Assembly: GCA_900542275.1 (NCBI GenBank)
Contig: UQMW01000001.1
Span: 45,001 to 109,000, forward strand
Source: an uncultured Collinsella sp.
GTDB taxonomy: Bacteria > Actinomycetota > Coriobacteriia > Coriobacteriales > Coriobacteriaceae
DNA: 64,000 nucleotides
Reading direction: 5' to 3'
Below are positions 50,647 to 59,143 of the stretch, piece after piece; within the stretch, counting starts at the first letter, position 1, and each line of letters starts with the position of its first letter. A model generated the notes under the pieces. It searched no databases. It was not told the origin of the DNA and worked only from the letters and a program-made list of their open reading frames with translations. The translations under genes were made by a program, and so were the position numbers.

Positions 50647-51654
50647 CTAGCTATTGAGTTTGTTAATGTCGTCGTCGGTGATGGCGCCTTCCTGACTGGA
50701 CGATTTGTCCTCGGAGGATGCGGTCTCATTGTTGGAATCGGAGGACTCGCTTCCGGAGGACATGGTCTCACTGGACTCAGAATCGCCCAGCTGCACGTTA
50801 GCGCCCGAAACCGTCTTAGTGGTGAGGTCGTAGGGCATCGTGCCGTACCAGACGCAGTGGACCGCCTCGAGCGTGCCGTCGGCCGTAATACCGTCGAGGG
50901 CATCGCTCACGGCACGGCACAGTTCGTCATTGGACGAGAGGCCCGCAACACTAAGCGTCGAGGGCGCCTCGAGCGAACCGACATAGGAGACCTCGCTCAT
51001 CAGGCGTGCAAGGTAGCCGCCGGCCGTAGAGTCGCAGATCACATAGTCGACCTCGCCGGACTCGAGCGCCTCAAAGCACTCGTTGATGTTGGAATAGGTC
51101 TTTTGGTTGGCGGTGATGCTCTGCTTAGCAAGCGCCTCCTGCGAGGCCGAGGACATCTGAACGCCCAGGGTGGACGTGTTAAGGGTATCGGTGGAAACGC
51201 TGAGCGACCCACCATCGCTAGTTTTACCGAACACAGAAGCGGCATCGTACAGGCAGGCGCCGAGCGAGCTAATGTCCCCGTCCGTGGAGTTGATCTCGCC
51301 GATAAAGATATCGGCCTTTTTGTCGCCGAGTGCGGAACCTGCCGAGGACGCATCGACAAAGGCGACCTTAAGGCCCATGCGGCTTGCGAGGGCGCGGGCA
51401 GCGTCGACTGCATACCCCGTAAGCTCGCCGTCGGCGCCCTGCATTGCCTGTGGCGCATCGGAAGTATCGAGGGCGACCGTCAGGGTTCCGGGAGTGACCA
51501 GGGCATCATCCGACACCGCCGGCGTGACGGTCTCGTACTCGATCTGGTCGATCGTGGGAGTCGTGAACGTAGACAGCGGGTTGAACGCGCATCCGCTCAG
51601 GCCCAAAACGGCGATGGCCGCTGCAGTCCCAGCACCTAACCGAGCCGCGTGCAT
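50647..51654 (-). CDS. Lipoprotein with family 3 solute-binding domain
   Basis: The 335-residue protein starts MHAARLGAGTAAAIAVLGLSGC; LSGC is a lipobox with the lipid-bearing cysteine at residue 22. A bacterial PBPb fold follows: TPGTLTVALDTSDAPQAMQG, GYAVDAARALASRMGLKVAF, INECFEALESGEVDYVICDS. This family usually binds amino acids for ABC importers, outside the membrane. No ABC permease is nearby. Residues about 280-335 are a Ser/Glu/Asp-rich tail of low complexity. I chose the ATG at 51654 for the lipobox and GAGGGG; the frame is open further upstream but this has no signal peptide. Confidence 0.82.
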   Translation of the reverse strand: MHAARLGAGTAAAIAVLGLSGCAFNPLSTFTTPTIDQIEYETVTPAVSDDALVTPGTLTVALDTSDAPQAMQGADGELTGYAVDAARALASRMGLKVAFVDASSAGSALGDKKADIFIGEINSTDGDISSLGACLYDAASVFGKTSDGGSLSVSTDTLNTSTLGVQMSSASQEALAKQSITANQKTYSNINECFEALESGEVDYVICDSTAGGYLARLMSEVSYVGSLEAPSTLSVAGLSSNDELCRAVSDALDGITADGTLEAVHCVWYGTMPYDLTTKTVSGANVQLGDSESSETMSSGSESSDSNNETASSEDKSSSQEGAITDDDINKLNS

Positions 51655-52032
51655 CAAGCTGCCCCTCACCATGTCCACTACCCTGCCTTCTGTGTCGTAT
51701 ACGATCCGTGCGTTGCGCGGAATATCAGGTTGTTCCCACCAGCTGACCTGGTATTTGACCCCACACTTGCGCACCGGGGTGTTTGCTCGGGAGGCCGCAG
51801 CCACCTTCACGACTGACCCGCTCGCCCGCGAGGCGGTATTGCCCCAAAGAAAGTAGAACGGACGGTGCGGCTTACATCTAGGACGCGCCATGATCGCGCC
51901 GCGCGCACGCGGTCGCTTACGTGGATCCCTTTGACCGCGTCTGTCTTGGACTAGGACGGGCATTTCGCCCGTCCGCAACCACAGCCTGGTAGGAACGAAG
52001 CGCATTATAGCTAAGTTCAAGCTAAAGTTTAA
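51655..52032 (-). promoter_or_regulatory. Promoter and 340-nt leader of the lipoprotein gene
   Basis: On the minus strand TTAAAC (52027-52032) and TATAAT (52004-52009) are 17 bases apart, a good promoter. Transcription would start near 51997, leaving about 340 nt before the lipoprotein start. Soon after the start there is a strong hairpin, GGACGGGC with GCCCGTCC at 51954-51974. The frame is open through the leader, but neither a signal peptide nor a known riboswitch or leader family is recognised. Confidence 0.55.
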
Positions 52033-52160
52033 GGTTAGGGGCGTCATTCGCATCGCGAGTACAGATTTGCAGGTCGGAGTGGGCTATTCGTGCCCCTATG
52101 AAGCCCGAAGCTCCCCTGTGGGGAGCTCCGGGGCACCCTTCTTAGGGTGCCGTGACCAAA

Positions 52161-52359
52161 AAATGGCAAATATGAGTACTGTCACCGATTTAGTAACAGG
52201 CAGTTTTGGCCTCTCGGACAGATTTCGCGCTCAGTGTCGCCAACCTGATGCTTAGTTATTCTACATTTGTTTATTATCTTCTTACTTTACGCCGCCTCCG
52301 AGTCCTAAATTCTTTGATTTTGCTGTTACTGATTTAGTGACAGTACTCATATTTGCCAT
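52161..52359. repeat. Long-spacer inverted repeat, second type
   Basis: ATGGCAAATATGAGTACTGTCA (from 52163) recurs as its complement ending at 52359, and inner TAGTAACAG/CTGTTACTG also pair, so the arms are about 37 bases with a mismatched middle. The spacer is about 123 bases without a gene. The design is like 30038-30192, with other arm sequences. It fills most of the gap up to 52403. Confidence 0.65.
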
Positions 52360-52403
52360 ATTTTGGCCAGGGCATATGATTAACCCCCTGTTTTCGACGC
52401 GAA

Positions 52404-53513
52404 TTAGACCGGCTTAAGCCCAAAACACACCCGCAGCGTGTTAAGCAACGCCTCTTGCTTCTTTCTGCGGGCATCGACACGATTCCGGTACCGCTTTCGC
52501 ATACGCTGGTGGATGCGCCATGCGAGCGCTTCCATCGCTTCCATGTCGCAAAGCATTTCGTTGTTGACCGTTGCGACCTCGATTCCCATAGTAATCAAGC
52601 CCGTGTTGCGTTTTTCATCATGGGTACGTCCCCTCCGGGAGGAATGGCCCAGCTCACCGTTGTATTCCAGGTCAAACCGGGCTGTCTCCTGATATGCATC
52701 GCAAACTGCATGGGACATCCCCGAGATTGCCTGCGCGCGATCATCGAACTCGATCTTGTAGTCGGTCTTAAAGGGACCGCAGGCAAATCCTCCATAGGAA
52801 AACGGAAGCGAAAACAGGGCGAGCATGATGCACTCCATGGGCGAGCGCAGGTTTTCTGACAAGTAGGGACACAGACGCTGCAATTGTTTGGCCGCGTTTC
52901 CCTTGCATACCGCGAGGTAATCTGCCAAGCGATCGGGCGTCAGCACTGGCTCGACTTCAAAGTAGCCCACGTCTGTCGGTTGGTCCTTGTCCTTTGCAAG
53001 TTTGTTCGCAACGGGCGAGGTGTAGGGAGGCAGATACTTCCCGCGGTCGCTCAGTGAAATCTTAGAGCACAGTTCCTGGGTCAGGGCAAACGCCTGGATG
53101 CAGCCAACCTCGCGTGCAACGGCAACACAAAGGGCCTCGGGAGATAGGCTGTACACCCCCGGTTCCACCTCTAGAATCGAGCCGGCAGGCAACCCGGAAG
53201 ACACGGACCAGCCCACGCCAGGCATGCGGCGGCGCTGCGCTGCAGACCCTACCAGCAAGCACAAATCCTCTTGCACCTCGCCGCTTGCGGCCCCAATCCG
53301 CACCAAGTCAGGAAGATAGATGTCCTCAGCCGAAGGCGACGAAGCGTTTAGTACGCGGCGCTCCTCATCGGGATCAAGGTCCTTCCAGCTGATATAGCCC
53401 ATCTGCCGGCGCTCGGCGCGCATCATGCGCAGCGCCGAGGCGCCTGTTAGGATTACGGAAGCCGCTAGCTGTTCGCCTGTCGGCTCGTTGCGCCGCTCAA
53501 TCTTTACTGCCAC
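52404..53513 (-). CDS. Hypothetical protein with a possible PD-(D/E)xK/VSR-like C-terminal domain
   Basis: About 369 residues. I do not recognise the N-terminal two thirds (LPDLVRIGAASGEVQEDLCLL, GVYSLSPEALCVAVARE, YLPPYTSPVANKL). The last third has FDLEYNGELGHSSRRGRTHD and EKRNTGLITMGIEVATVNNEML, with the order E-Y-x-G-x-x-H, then D-x-x-R, then G-x-x-V, seen in DUF559/VSR-like nuclease folds; this is a visual call only. The start is uncertain: GTG at 53513 with GGGGTGG before it, just past the comF stop, or a methionine at 53552 inside comF. Its own terminator or partner is not visible. Confidence 0.6.
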   Translation of the reverse strand: MAVKIERRNEPTGEQLAASVILTGASALRMMRAERRQMGYISWKDLDPDEERRVLNASSPSAEDIYLPDLVRIGAASGEVQEDLCLLVGSAAQRRRMPGVGWSVSSGLPAGSILEVEPGVYSLSPEALCVAVAREVGCIQAFALTQELCSKISLSDRGKYLPPYTSPVANKLAKDKDQPTDVGYFEVEPVLTPDRLADYLAVCKGNAAKQLQRLCPYLSENLRSPMECIMLALFSLPFSYGGFACGPFKTDYKIEFDDRAQAISGMSHAVCDAYQETARFDLEYNGELGHSSRRGRTHDEKRNTGLITMGIEVATVNNEMLCDMEAMEALAWRIHQRMRKRYRNRVDARRKKQEALLNTLRVCFGLKPV

Positions 53514-53523
53514 AAAACCACCC

Positions 53524-54330
53524 CTACCAAACACGTGCGATAGCAAGGCCATCGACTGCCGCAGCGCCGGCGCGCTTGAGTTCCGCCGAAGCCGCGGCTA
53601 TCGTCGCGCCCGTAGTGATAACGTCATCGATAAGCAGCAGGCGGCGGCCGTACACGTCCTCAACCGTCTCGTACATGCCTTGGGCACGCTCGCGGCGCTC
53701 CTCACGACCGAGTTCGCGCTGGTCGCCATGGCCGTACTTGACGAGGGCATCGAGCAGAGGGACACCCGACAGCTCGCAAAATGGGCGCGCAATGGCCTCC
53801 ATATGATCGAAACCGCGCCGCCGAAACGCTGCCGCCGTCGCAGGCACAAACACCACCGCATCCGCACCGGACAGCACGCCTCCTAAGCGTTCGGGCGCTA
53901 CGACCTGGGCATGCAGGGCGGTGTCGTAGAGCAACTCCGCCAGATACGGAGCCAGACGTCGCTCGCCCGCGTCCTTGTAAGCTTTAATGATGCGCGGCAG
54001 CGGATGCGCATAGACGGCGCACGCCAGGCAGCGGTCGAGCGCCTCCGACATTGCCGAGGACGTGCCCTCGACCGAACACTCAGTGCACAGCAAATCCCCA
54101 AACGGGGCACCGCATCGGATGCAGCTATGGCATGGGTCGATGAGCGTGAGCGCAGCCAGGCAGTCTTGGCAAATAAGCGTACCGGCGCGCTCGCAGCCGG
54201 CACATCGTGTTGGCGACAATGCCTCAAGCACCTCGCGTGCCGCCCGCTCGGCAAACGGTCGCAATTCGTCCGCAAACGGTAGGGCGCCGGCACCCTGCAG
54301 ACGGCTCAATATGTTCAGATGGCTCTTCAA
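53524..54330 (-). CDS. comF: ComF-family phosphoribosyltransferase-like protein
   Basis: ComF proteins take part in DNA uptake in competent bacteria and have a PRPP-binding fold. The 268-residue protein has a zinc-ribbon-like N-terminus with paired cysteines (RCAGCERAG, ICQDCLA, CIRCGAPF, LCTECS), then IIKAYKDAGERRLAP, FVPATAAAFRRRGFDHMEA and the PRPP loop RRLLLIDDVITTGATIAAA. The start codon is TTG at 54330, with GGGAGGG 7 bases before it, but this site lies in the arm of a perfect 12-bp hairpin. It lies just after the ricT gene. Confidence 0.88.
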   Translation of the reverse strand: MKSHLNILSRLQGAGALPFADELRPFAERAAREVLEALSPTRCAGCERAGTLICQDCLAALTLIDPCHSCIRCGAPFGDLLCTECSVEGTSSAMSEALDRCLACAVYAHPLPRIIKAYKDAGERRLAPYLAELLYDTALHAQVVAPERLGGVLSGADAVVFVPATAAAFRRRGFDHMEAIARPFCELSGVPLLDALVKYGHGDQRELGREERRERAQGMYETVEDVYGRRLLLIDDVITTGATIAAASAELKRAGAAAVDGLAIARVW

Positions 54331-54333
54331 GAC

Positions 54334-54369
54334 ACAACCCTCCCTACGTTCGGTCGCAGGGAGGGTTGT
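54334..54369 (-). promoter_or_regulatory. Hairpin that covers the comF ribosome site
   Basis: On the minus strand ACAACCCTCCCT pairs perfectly with AGGGAGGGTTGT around a 12-base loop. The right arm contains the GGGAGGG that would serve comF (start 54330). No T-run follows, so a terminator is less likely than a translation switch. Confidence 0.6.
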
Positions 54370-54432
54370 TGATTCAGCGCTATGATACCCCGATGCGCTC
54401 GGGGCAAGGCGGGCTAAATCCGCTCGCAGGCG

Positions 54433-56133
54433 TTATTCGCCGGCGGGCGGTTGTGGTGCAGACGAAGACGGGGTCGAGCCCTCGCCACCATCCTGGCGCG
54501 GCTTGCGGGAACGGCGACGACGACGGCGCTTCTGGCCCTGATCGGCCGAACCCTCGCTACCGCGATCCTCGCGCAGCTCGTGCTCATCGCGAGCGGCGCC
54601 ACGCGAAGCCTTGGCGGCAGTCCCTCCGCCATCTCCGGGACGACGGCGCGTGACCTTGACCTCGCCATCCGAGACCTGATCGGCCACGGAGGGAACTGAG
54701 GGCTTCTGCTGCGCGCCCGAGGAATGGCGACGGCGCGGACGCGGCGCGCGCTCGTCATCGTTGCGTTGCTTGCCACCCTTGTCGGCAGGCGTATCGGAAC
54801 CCGAACCACCCTTGGGGGCGGCACCAGCCTCGCGAGCAGCTGCGGCGCGGAAGGCGTCCTCGCGCTCCTCACTCGACAAATGGCGGCGACGACGACGTGT
54901 GGGGTTCATGCCACCGCCGCGATTCTGCTGCTGGGGCTGCTGAGCCTCGCGCTCGCGAGAGGCGTTCTTGCCCGCGGCCGCGGCCTCGGTAACATCGCCC
55001 GAGCCCGCGCGCTTGCGACGACGACGGCCACCGGCGGCCTCCTCGACTTCGGGCACCTCGGCCTTGCCGCGGCCCTTTCCGCGGCCACGACCCTCGCCCT
55101 GGCCTTGACCGGCGCGAGCATCGGATTCAGCATCGCGACGACGGCGCTTGGGCATCGACGTACCGGCCAGACGGTCGGCACTCGACAGACCATCACCCAC
55201 GTCGACGCCGTTCTCACGGTCGAGCTCCATGAGCGCCAGGCGCATCTCAGGCGACTCGATGCGCTCGAGCACGTCGCGCGTCACGCAGTCGGGGCGACAG
55301 TTGCAGCCCTGCTCGGCGGCCTTCTTTTTGCAGCCCTCCGAGCACGTCATGTCGGCCAGATTGACCTTGAAGACCTTGCCGTTCTCCAGACGCAGCACAA
55401 GCTGCTCGCGCGGCGTGTCATATTCCTGGATGCGCGCCTTGCCGAGCGGCGTGTCGATAAGCGTCTTCTTTTTGGGCGCGCGGCTCTTAAAGTCCTTGTA
55501 CGCCTCGAACTCATAGCGCAGGCAGCACATCAGGCGGCCGCAAACACCGCTGATCTTGGACGAGTTGAGCGGCAGGTCCTGCTCTTTTGCCATGCGAATC
55601 GAGACGGGCTCAAACTGTCCGCCAAAACGCGTGCAGCAGAGTTCCTGTCCGCACTGGGCATAGCCGCCCACCAGGCGGGTCTCGTCGCGCACGCCGATTT
55701 GACGCATGTCGACGCGAATGTGCAGCGTCGAGGACAGGTCCTTGACGAGCTGGCGAAAATCGACGCGCTCCTCGGCCGCAAAGTAGAACACGGCCTTCTC
55801 GCCGCCAAACAGGTACTCGACGCCGACCGGCTTCATCTCGAGGTCGAGTTCCTTGACCAGACGGCGGAAATCAACCATGGCCTCGTCGCCCTGGATAGCC
55901 AGGTCGTCGGCAAGCTGCAGGTCGATGTCGCTCGCCACGCGCAGCACGGGTTTGAGTGGCTGACCGATCTCGTCTTGCGGCACCTCGAAGGGGTCGGCCG
56001 TGACCAGGCCGATCTCGGTTCCGCGCTCGGTGGAGCAAATGGCGTAATCGGCCTCGAGGATATCCAGGTCCTGCGGATCGAACCACAGGTCGCGCGAGGC
56101 GTAGGTAAACTTAACGGGTACGACTAACGGCAT
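54433..56133 (-). CDS. ricT: RicT/PSP1-domain protein with long basic low-complexity tail
   Basis: RicT (YaaT) is part of the RicAFT complex linked to RNase Y and development in Bacillus. The first 330 residues are a PSP1 domain with the cysteine groups CGQELCCTRFGG (C161, C166, C167) and CGRLMCCLRYEFE (C198, C203, C204), the expected iron-sulfur ligands of the family. A further group is CSEGCKKKAAEQGCNCRPDC. The remaining 235 residues are rich in Arg, Gly, Ala and Glu with runs such as KRRRRRRSRKPR and GRGRGKGRGKAE, and are probably disordered and RNA-binding. RicT normally lacks such a tail. It overlaps holB by 10 bases. Confidence 0.9.
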   Translation of the reverse strand: MPLVVPVKFTYASRDLWFDPQDLDILEADYAICSTERGTEIGLVTADPFEVPQDEIGQPLKPVLRVASDIDLQLADDLAIQGDEAMVDFRRLVKELDLEMKPVGVEYLFGGEKAVFYFAAEERVDFRQLVKDLSSTLHIRVDMRQIGVRDETRLVGGYAQCGQELCCTRFGGQFEPVSIRMAKEQDLPLNSSKISGVCGRLMCCLRYEFEAYKDFKSRAPKKKTLIDTPLGKARIQEYDTPREQLVLRLENGKVFKVNLADMTCSEGCKKKAAEQGCNCRPDCVTRDVLERIESPEMRLALMELDRENGVDVGDGLSSADRLAGTSMPKRRRRDAESDARAGQGQGEGRGRGKGRGKAEVPEVEEAAGGRRRRKRAGSGDVTEAAAAGKNASREREAQQPQQQNRGGGMNPTRRRRRHLSSEEREDAFRAAAAREAGAAPKGGSGSDTPADKGGKQRNDDERAPRPRRRHSSGAQQKPSVPSVADQVSDGEVKVTRRRPGDGGGTAAKASRGAARDEHELREDRGSEGSADQGQKRRRRRRSRKPRQDGGEGSTPSSSAPQPPAGE

Positions 56134-57251
56134 TTCAGTGCCTTCCTGATATCGAACAGCATGACCTCGATGGCCAGCTGGGGAGTAACGTTTCTGGCGA
56201 TGTTGCGCTCGGCGGTTGCGACTGCCTCGAGCGCCCGCGTGGCACCCGCAACATTGGTCGTGGCGGCAAGCCGACCGATCGTGTCGCGCACGTCTTCGTT
56301 CACCACGTCGGCCGCCTCGTCCTGAAGCGTCAGCAGCACGTCGCGCATGAGCGTCCGCGCGCTCGCCAGCGCTTCCATGATACCCGAACGCTCGCGCGCG
56401 TTGAGTTCGCGCTTGTTGCGGTCCTCAAGCTGCTTCAATGCTCCACGCGACAGGTAATCGGCATTTTGCTCGAGCACCTTTTCCTGCGTGGACTTGACCT
56501 CGGCGAGCGGCGCCTTAACGGCGACGATGAGCGACTTGGCGAGGCTGAGCACATCAGCCTCGTCGGCGGCGATGAGCGAGTCGATGGCGCGAACCATCTG
56601 GCGGCGAGCGTCCTGGCGCTCGGCGCTCTTAAGGAACTCGATGCCGCGCGTGGGGCTCCCCGCCACGGCGACCGCCATGCGACAACGCGCGAGGTCCTGG
56701 CCGGTGGCGCGGCTCACGGCCTGCGCGGCCACGGCGGGCGACACCAGCCGAAACGGCACGCACTGACAGCGGCTCACGATGGTGGGCAGCATCACGTCTG
56801 CCGAGGTGCCCAGCAAAATGAACATAACGCCCTCGGGCGGCTCCTCGAGCGTTTTGAGCAGCGCGTTGGCGGTGTTGGCGCGCAGCTGCTCGGCGCGGTC
56901 GATGATGTAGACCTTGGCCTTGGCGCGGATGGGCGCCAGCGGCACGTCATCGAGCAACTCGCGGGTCTGGGCAATGAGGTAGCCCGTGGCACTCTCGGGC
57001 GTGTAATAGTGCACGTCGGGATGCGTATGCCGAGCAACGCGCACGCAGCTGTCGCATGCGCCGCAGCCATCCTGCTCGCACAGGAAGGCCTGGGCGAGCG
57101 CCCATGCAGCGTCGAGCTTGCCGGCGCCGGGAGCACCCAAAAACAGGTAAGCGTGCGATGCGCGGCCGCCGGCGACGGCATTGGTCAAAAAGTCGCGCAC
57201 GCGCTCTTGGGTGTCGAGCTTGGCCAACAGGCTTGTCTGAGCGGGGGCCAT
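56124..57251 (-). CDS. holB: DNA polymerase III delta prime subunit
   Basis: HolB is part of the clamp loader. The 375-residue AAA+ protein has a Walker A variant GAPGAGKLDAA near residue 40, a zinc site CEQDGCGACDSCVR, and KVYIIDRAEQLRANTANALLKTLEEPP with the Walker B region, plus the sensor LLGTSADVMLPTIVSRCQ. The ATG at 57251 follows the tmk stop directly, with AGGAGG before it; upstream in-frame methionines lie inside tmk. The pairing tmk-holB-ricT is a common bacterial order. Confidence 0.92.
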   Translation of the reverse strand: MAPAQTSLLAKLDTQERVRDFLTNAVAGGRASHAYLFLGAPGAGKLDAAWALAQAFLCEQDGCGACDSCVRVARHTHPDVHYYTPESATGYLIAQTRELLDDVPLAPIRAKAKVYIIDRAEQLRANTANALLKTLEEPPEGVMFILLGTSADVMLPTIVSRCQCVPFRLVSPAVAAQAVSRATGQDLARCRMAVAVAGSPTRGIEFLKSAERQDARRQMVRAIDSLIAADEADVLSLAKSLIVAVKAPLAEVKSTQEKVLEQNADYLSRGALKQLEDRNKRELNARERSGIMEALASARTLMRDVLLTLQDEAADVVNEDVRDTIGRLAATTNVAGATRALEAVATAERNIARNVTPQLAIEVMLFDIRKALKCR

Positions 57252-57252
57252 G

Positions 57253-57936
57253 TTACTCGGCCTCCTGGGCAAGCGCGGCGGCAACGGCGTCTTGGGAGAT
57301 ATCGAGACCGTGCGCGCGGACCTGCTCGACCGTCTTCGCAAAGACTTCCTCGATGGGCGCGGTGGCGTCGATGAGCTTTACGCGGGCGGGTTCCTCGGCG
57401 GCAATGCTGCAAAATCCCTGGTAAACGCGCTCTTGGAACGCCATGCCCTTTGCCTCCATGCGATCTGCCGCGCCACGGGCGGCCATACGCAGCGCCGCCT
57501 GCTCGGGTGTGATGTGGTAGACGAGCGTGAGCGCCGGATGCGTTCCCGCGACGGCGAGGTTATTGGCATCGCGTACCATCTGGCGATCGAGGCCGTCGGC
57601 AAACGCTTGGTAGCAGGTCGTGGAATCGTAGAAGCGGTCGCACAGGACCACTTTACCGGCCGCGAGAGCGGGGGCTATGACCTCGTGCACCAGCTGGGCA
57701 CGCGCAGCCTCGTAGAGCAACAGCTCGCAGGTATCGCCCATCGCCGTGTTGACGGGGTCGAGCAGCAGGGCGCGAATCTTTTCGCTGATGGCGGTACCGC
57801 CCGGCTCGCGCAGACTCACCACCTGGTAGCCGGCAAGATCGAGCGCACGGGCAAGCAGGCGCGCCTGCGTGGACTTGCCGGCGCCGTCGACGCCCTCGAG
57901 CGTGATAAAGCTATGTTGAGCGGGCTCAAAAGCCAT
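57253..57936 (-). CDS. tmk: Thymidylate kinase
   Basis: Tmk phosphorylates dTMP to dTDP. The 227-residue protein has the P-loop ITLEGVDGAGKSTQ (residues 11-24), VVSLREPGGTAISEKIR, LLLYEAARAQLVHE, VVLCDRFYDSTTCYQ with the DRF motif, and TLVYHITPEQAALRMAARG lid region. It starts the tmk-holB-ricT operon. Confidence 0.95.
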   Translation of the reverse strand: MAFEPAQHSFITLEGVDGAGKSTQARLLARALDLAGYQVVSLREPGGTAISEKIRALLLDPVNTAMGDTCELLLYEAARAQLVHEVIAPALAAGKVVLCDRFYDSTTCYQAFADGLDRQMVRDANNLAVAGTHPALTLVYHITPEQAALRMAARGAADRMEAKGMAFQERVYQGFCSIAAEEPARVKLIDATAPIEEVFAKTVEQVRAHGLDISQDAVAAALAQEAE

Positions 57937-58027
57937 GGGCGCAGCCCCTTCCTACAAGGCGCGAAAATGCAAGTTATAGCAACCAAGCCATGATACCCCA
58001 GGGGCAGGCGCGCCCCAACCACCAGGC

Positions 58028-58081
58028 GGCAGTTAGGGGCGTTCCCAAACTGCCGGCCGAAAAGGAACGTCCCCAACTGTC
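58028..58081. repeat. Hairpin repeat (GGGACGTTCC family), left of the zinc-ribbon gene
   Basis: GGCAGTTAGGGGCGTTCC at 58028-58045 pairs with GGAACGTCCCCAACTGTC at 58064-58081 apart from two positions. The spacer AAACTGCCGGCCGAAAA is almost the same as in the copy at 59144-59200. Together the two copies bracket the zinc-ribbon gene. Confidence 0.72.
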
Positions 58082-58149
58082 ATGATGGGGAATTTTGGAC
58101 GATGGGTATAATCGTCGTATTGCATTGAAATGTGGCGAAAGGAGTGGCA

Positions 58150-59124
58150 ATGTCTCGGTACTGCGCCTCGTGCGGCAAGCTTCTTGCAGATAATGCCAAG
58201 TTCTGCACCTCGTGCGGTGCACCCGTTGAGCAAACAGCCGCGAGCAATGGCCAGCCCGCTTTTGAGCAGACCGGCTCCCTTGATATGCCGCAAGCCAAGG
58301 CAGACGACCCCCTCGCCTATCGCCCCGACCCCGCCGCAAGCCCCGCGGCCGTCGAGACCACGCAGCGCATACCCGTCGCGAGCGGCTCGCCCCAACAGCA
58401 GCCGACTCCCTCATACGCGCCCGCTTCGCCACAGACCCCCGCTCCCAAAAAGAGCGGCACCGGGCCGCTTATCGCCGTTATCGTTGTGCTGGTGGCGATC
58501 ATCATCGCTCTGGTCATCTTCTTTGCAATCAGACCGTTCGACAACGCCGCCACGCAGACGACTGCCGAGGTAGCTAAGCTGCACCATGACGTCGACGACG
58601 GTGACCTAAAGCCCCTCGGCGATCCCAACAGCCTGTACGACGATGATGACGAGGATGGCGGCGAAGCAACGCTCTCCGAGCAGAACCTCTACCGCCGACT
58701 GAGCGAATACTACGACCTGCTCGAAGACCTCGACAGCCAGGTCCGCGCCTGCGCGCAGGCCTTCAATGGTAGCTATCTGGAAGAAGATCGCACCGCCCGC
58801 CAAAATCTCGCCGACGTCGCCGAGCGCACGGAGGACACCATCGAGCAGTATTACGACATCGTCGAGGATCTGGACGTCCCGACGAGCTCCAGGAACTACA
58901 GCTCCTGGAAGGACATCGTTGCCCTGTACGACGACCTGGATCACCGCATCGACGCAATCTGTGATGCCTGGGAGATCAGCCTGAAATACGCCAAGCCTGC
59001 GGACCATAAGAATGAGATTGTGGCGCCGCTGTCACACGACAACGTGGCGGGCACCAATGACAATAAGTACCGCCTAGACTTTGAGGAGCGCTATCCCGGC
59101 GCCAAACCCGTCGAAGTGAACTAG
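58150..59124 (+). CDS. Zinc-ribbon membrane protein
   Basis: The 324-residue protein starts MSRYCASCGKLLADNAKFC, a zinc ribbon with two C-x2-C pairs. A Pro/Ala/Gln-rich linker (about 45-105) leads to one membrane segment (about 112-135, LIAVIVVLVAIIIALVIFFA). The outer or lumenal part is acidic and helical with DDDDEDGGEATLSEQNLYRRLSE and QARVCAQAFN-like sequence, probably coiled coil. Function not known; such zinc-ribbon proteins are often signal or scaffold proteins. AAAGGAG precedes the ATG at 58150. It is the only plus-strand gene among minus-strand neighbours and is bracketed by two hairpin repeats. Confidence 0.8.
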   Translation: MSRYCASCGKLLADNAKFCTSCGAPVEQTAASNGQPAFEQTGSLDMPQAKADDPLAYRPDPAASPAAVETTQRIPVASGSPQQQPTPSYAPASPQTPAPKKSGTGPLIAVIVVLVAIIIALVIFFAIRPFDNAATQTTAEVAKLHHDVDDGDLKPLGDPNSLYDDDDEDGGEATLSEQNLYRRLSEYYDLLEDLDSQVRACAQAFNGSYLEEDRTARQNLADVAERTEDTIEQYYDIVEDLDVPTSSRNYSSWKDIVALYDDLDHRIDAICDAWEISLKYAKPADHKNEIVAPLSHDNVAGTNDNKYRLDFEERYPGAKPVEVN

Positions 59125-59143
59125 CGCTTTGTCGTTCCCGATT

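Noticed and set aside
50647..52053. Starting the lipoprotein 133 codons further upstream
   Set aside because: The upstream part would cross the promoter at 52004 and bury the signal peptide and lipobox, so the ATG at 51654 is preferred.
54724..56127. A 467-codon plus-strand frame opposite ricT
   Set aside because: RicT has the conserved cysteine groups; the antisense frame is low-complexity Ala/Leu/Arg.
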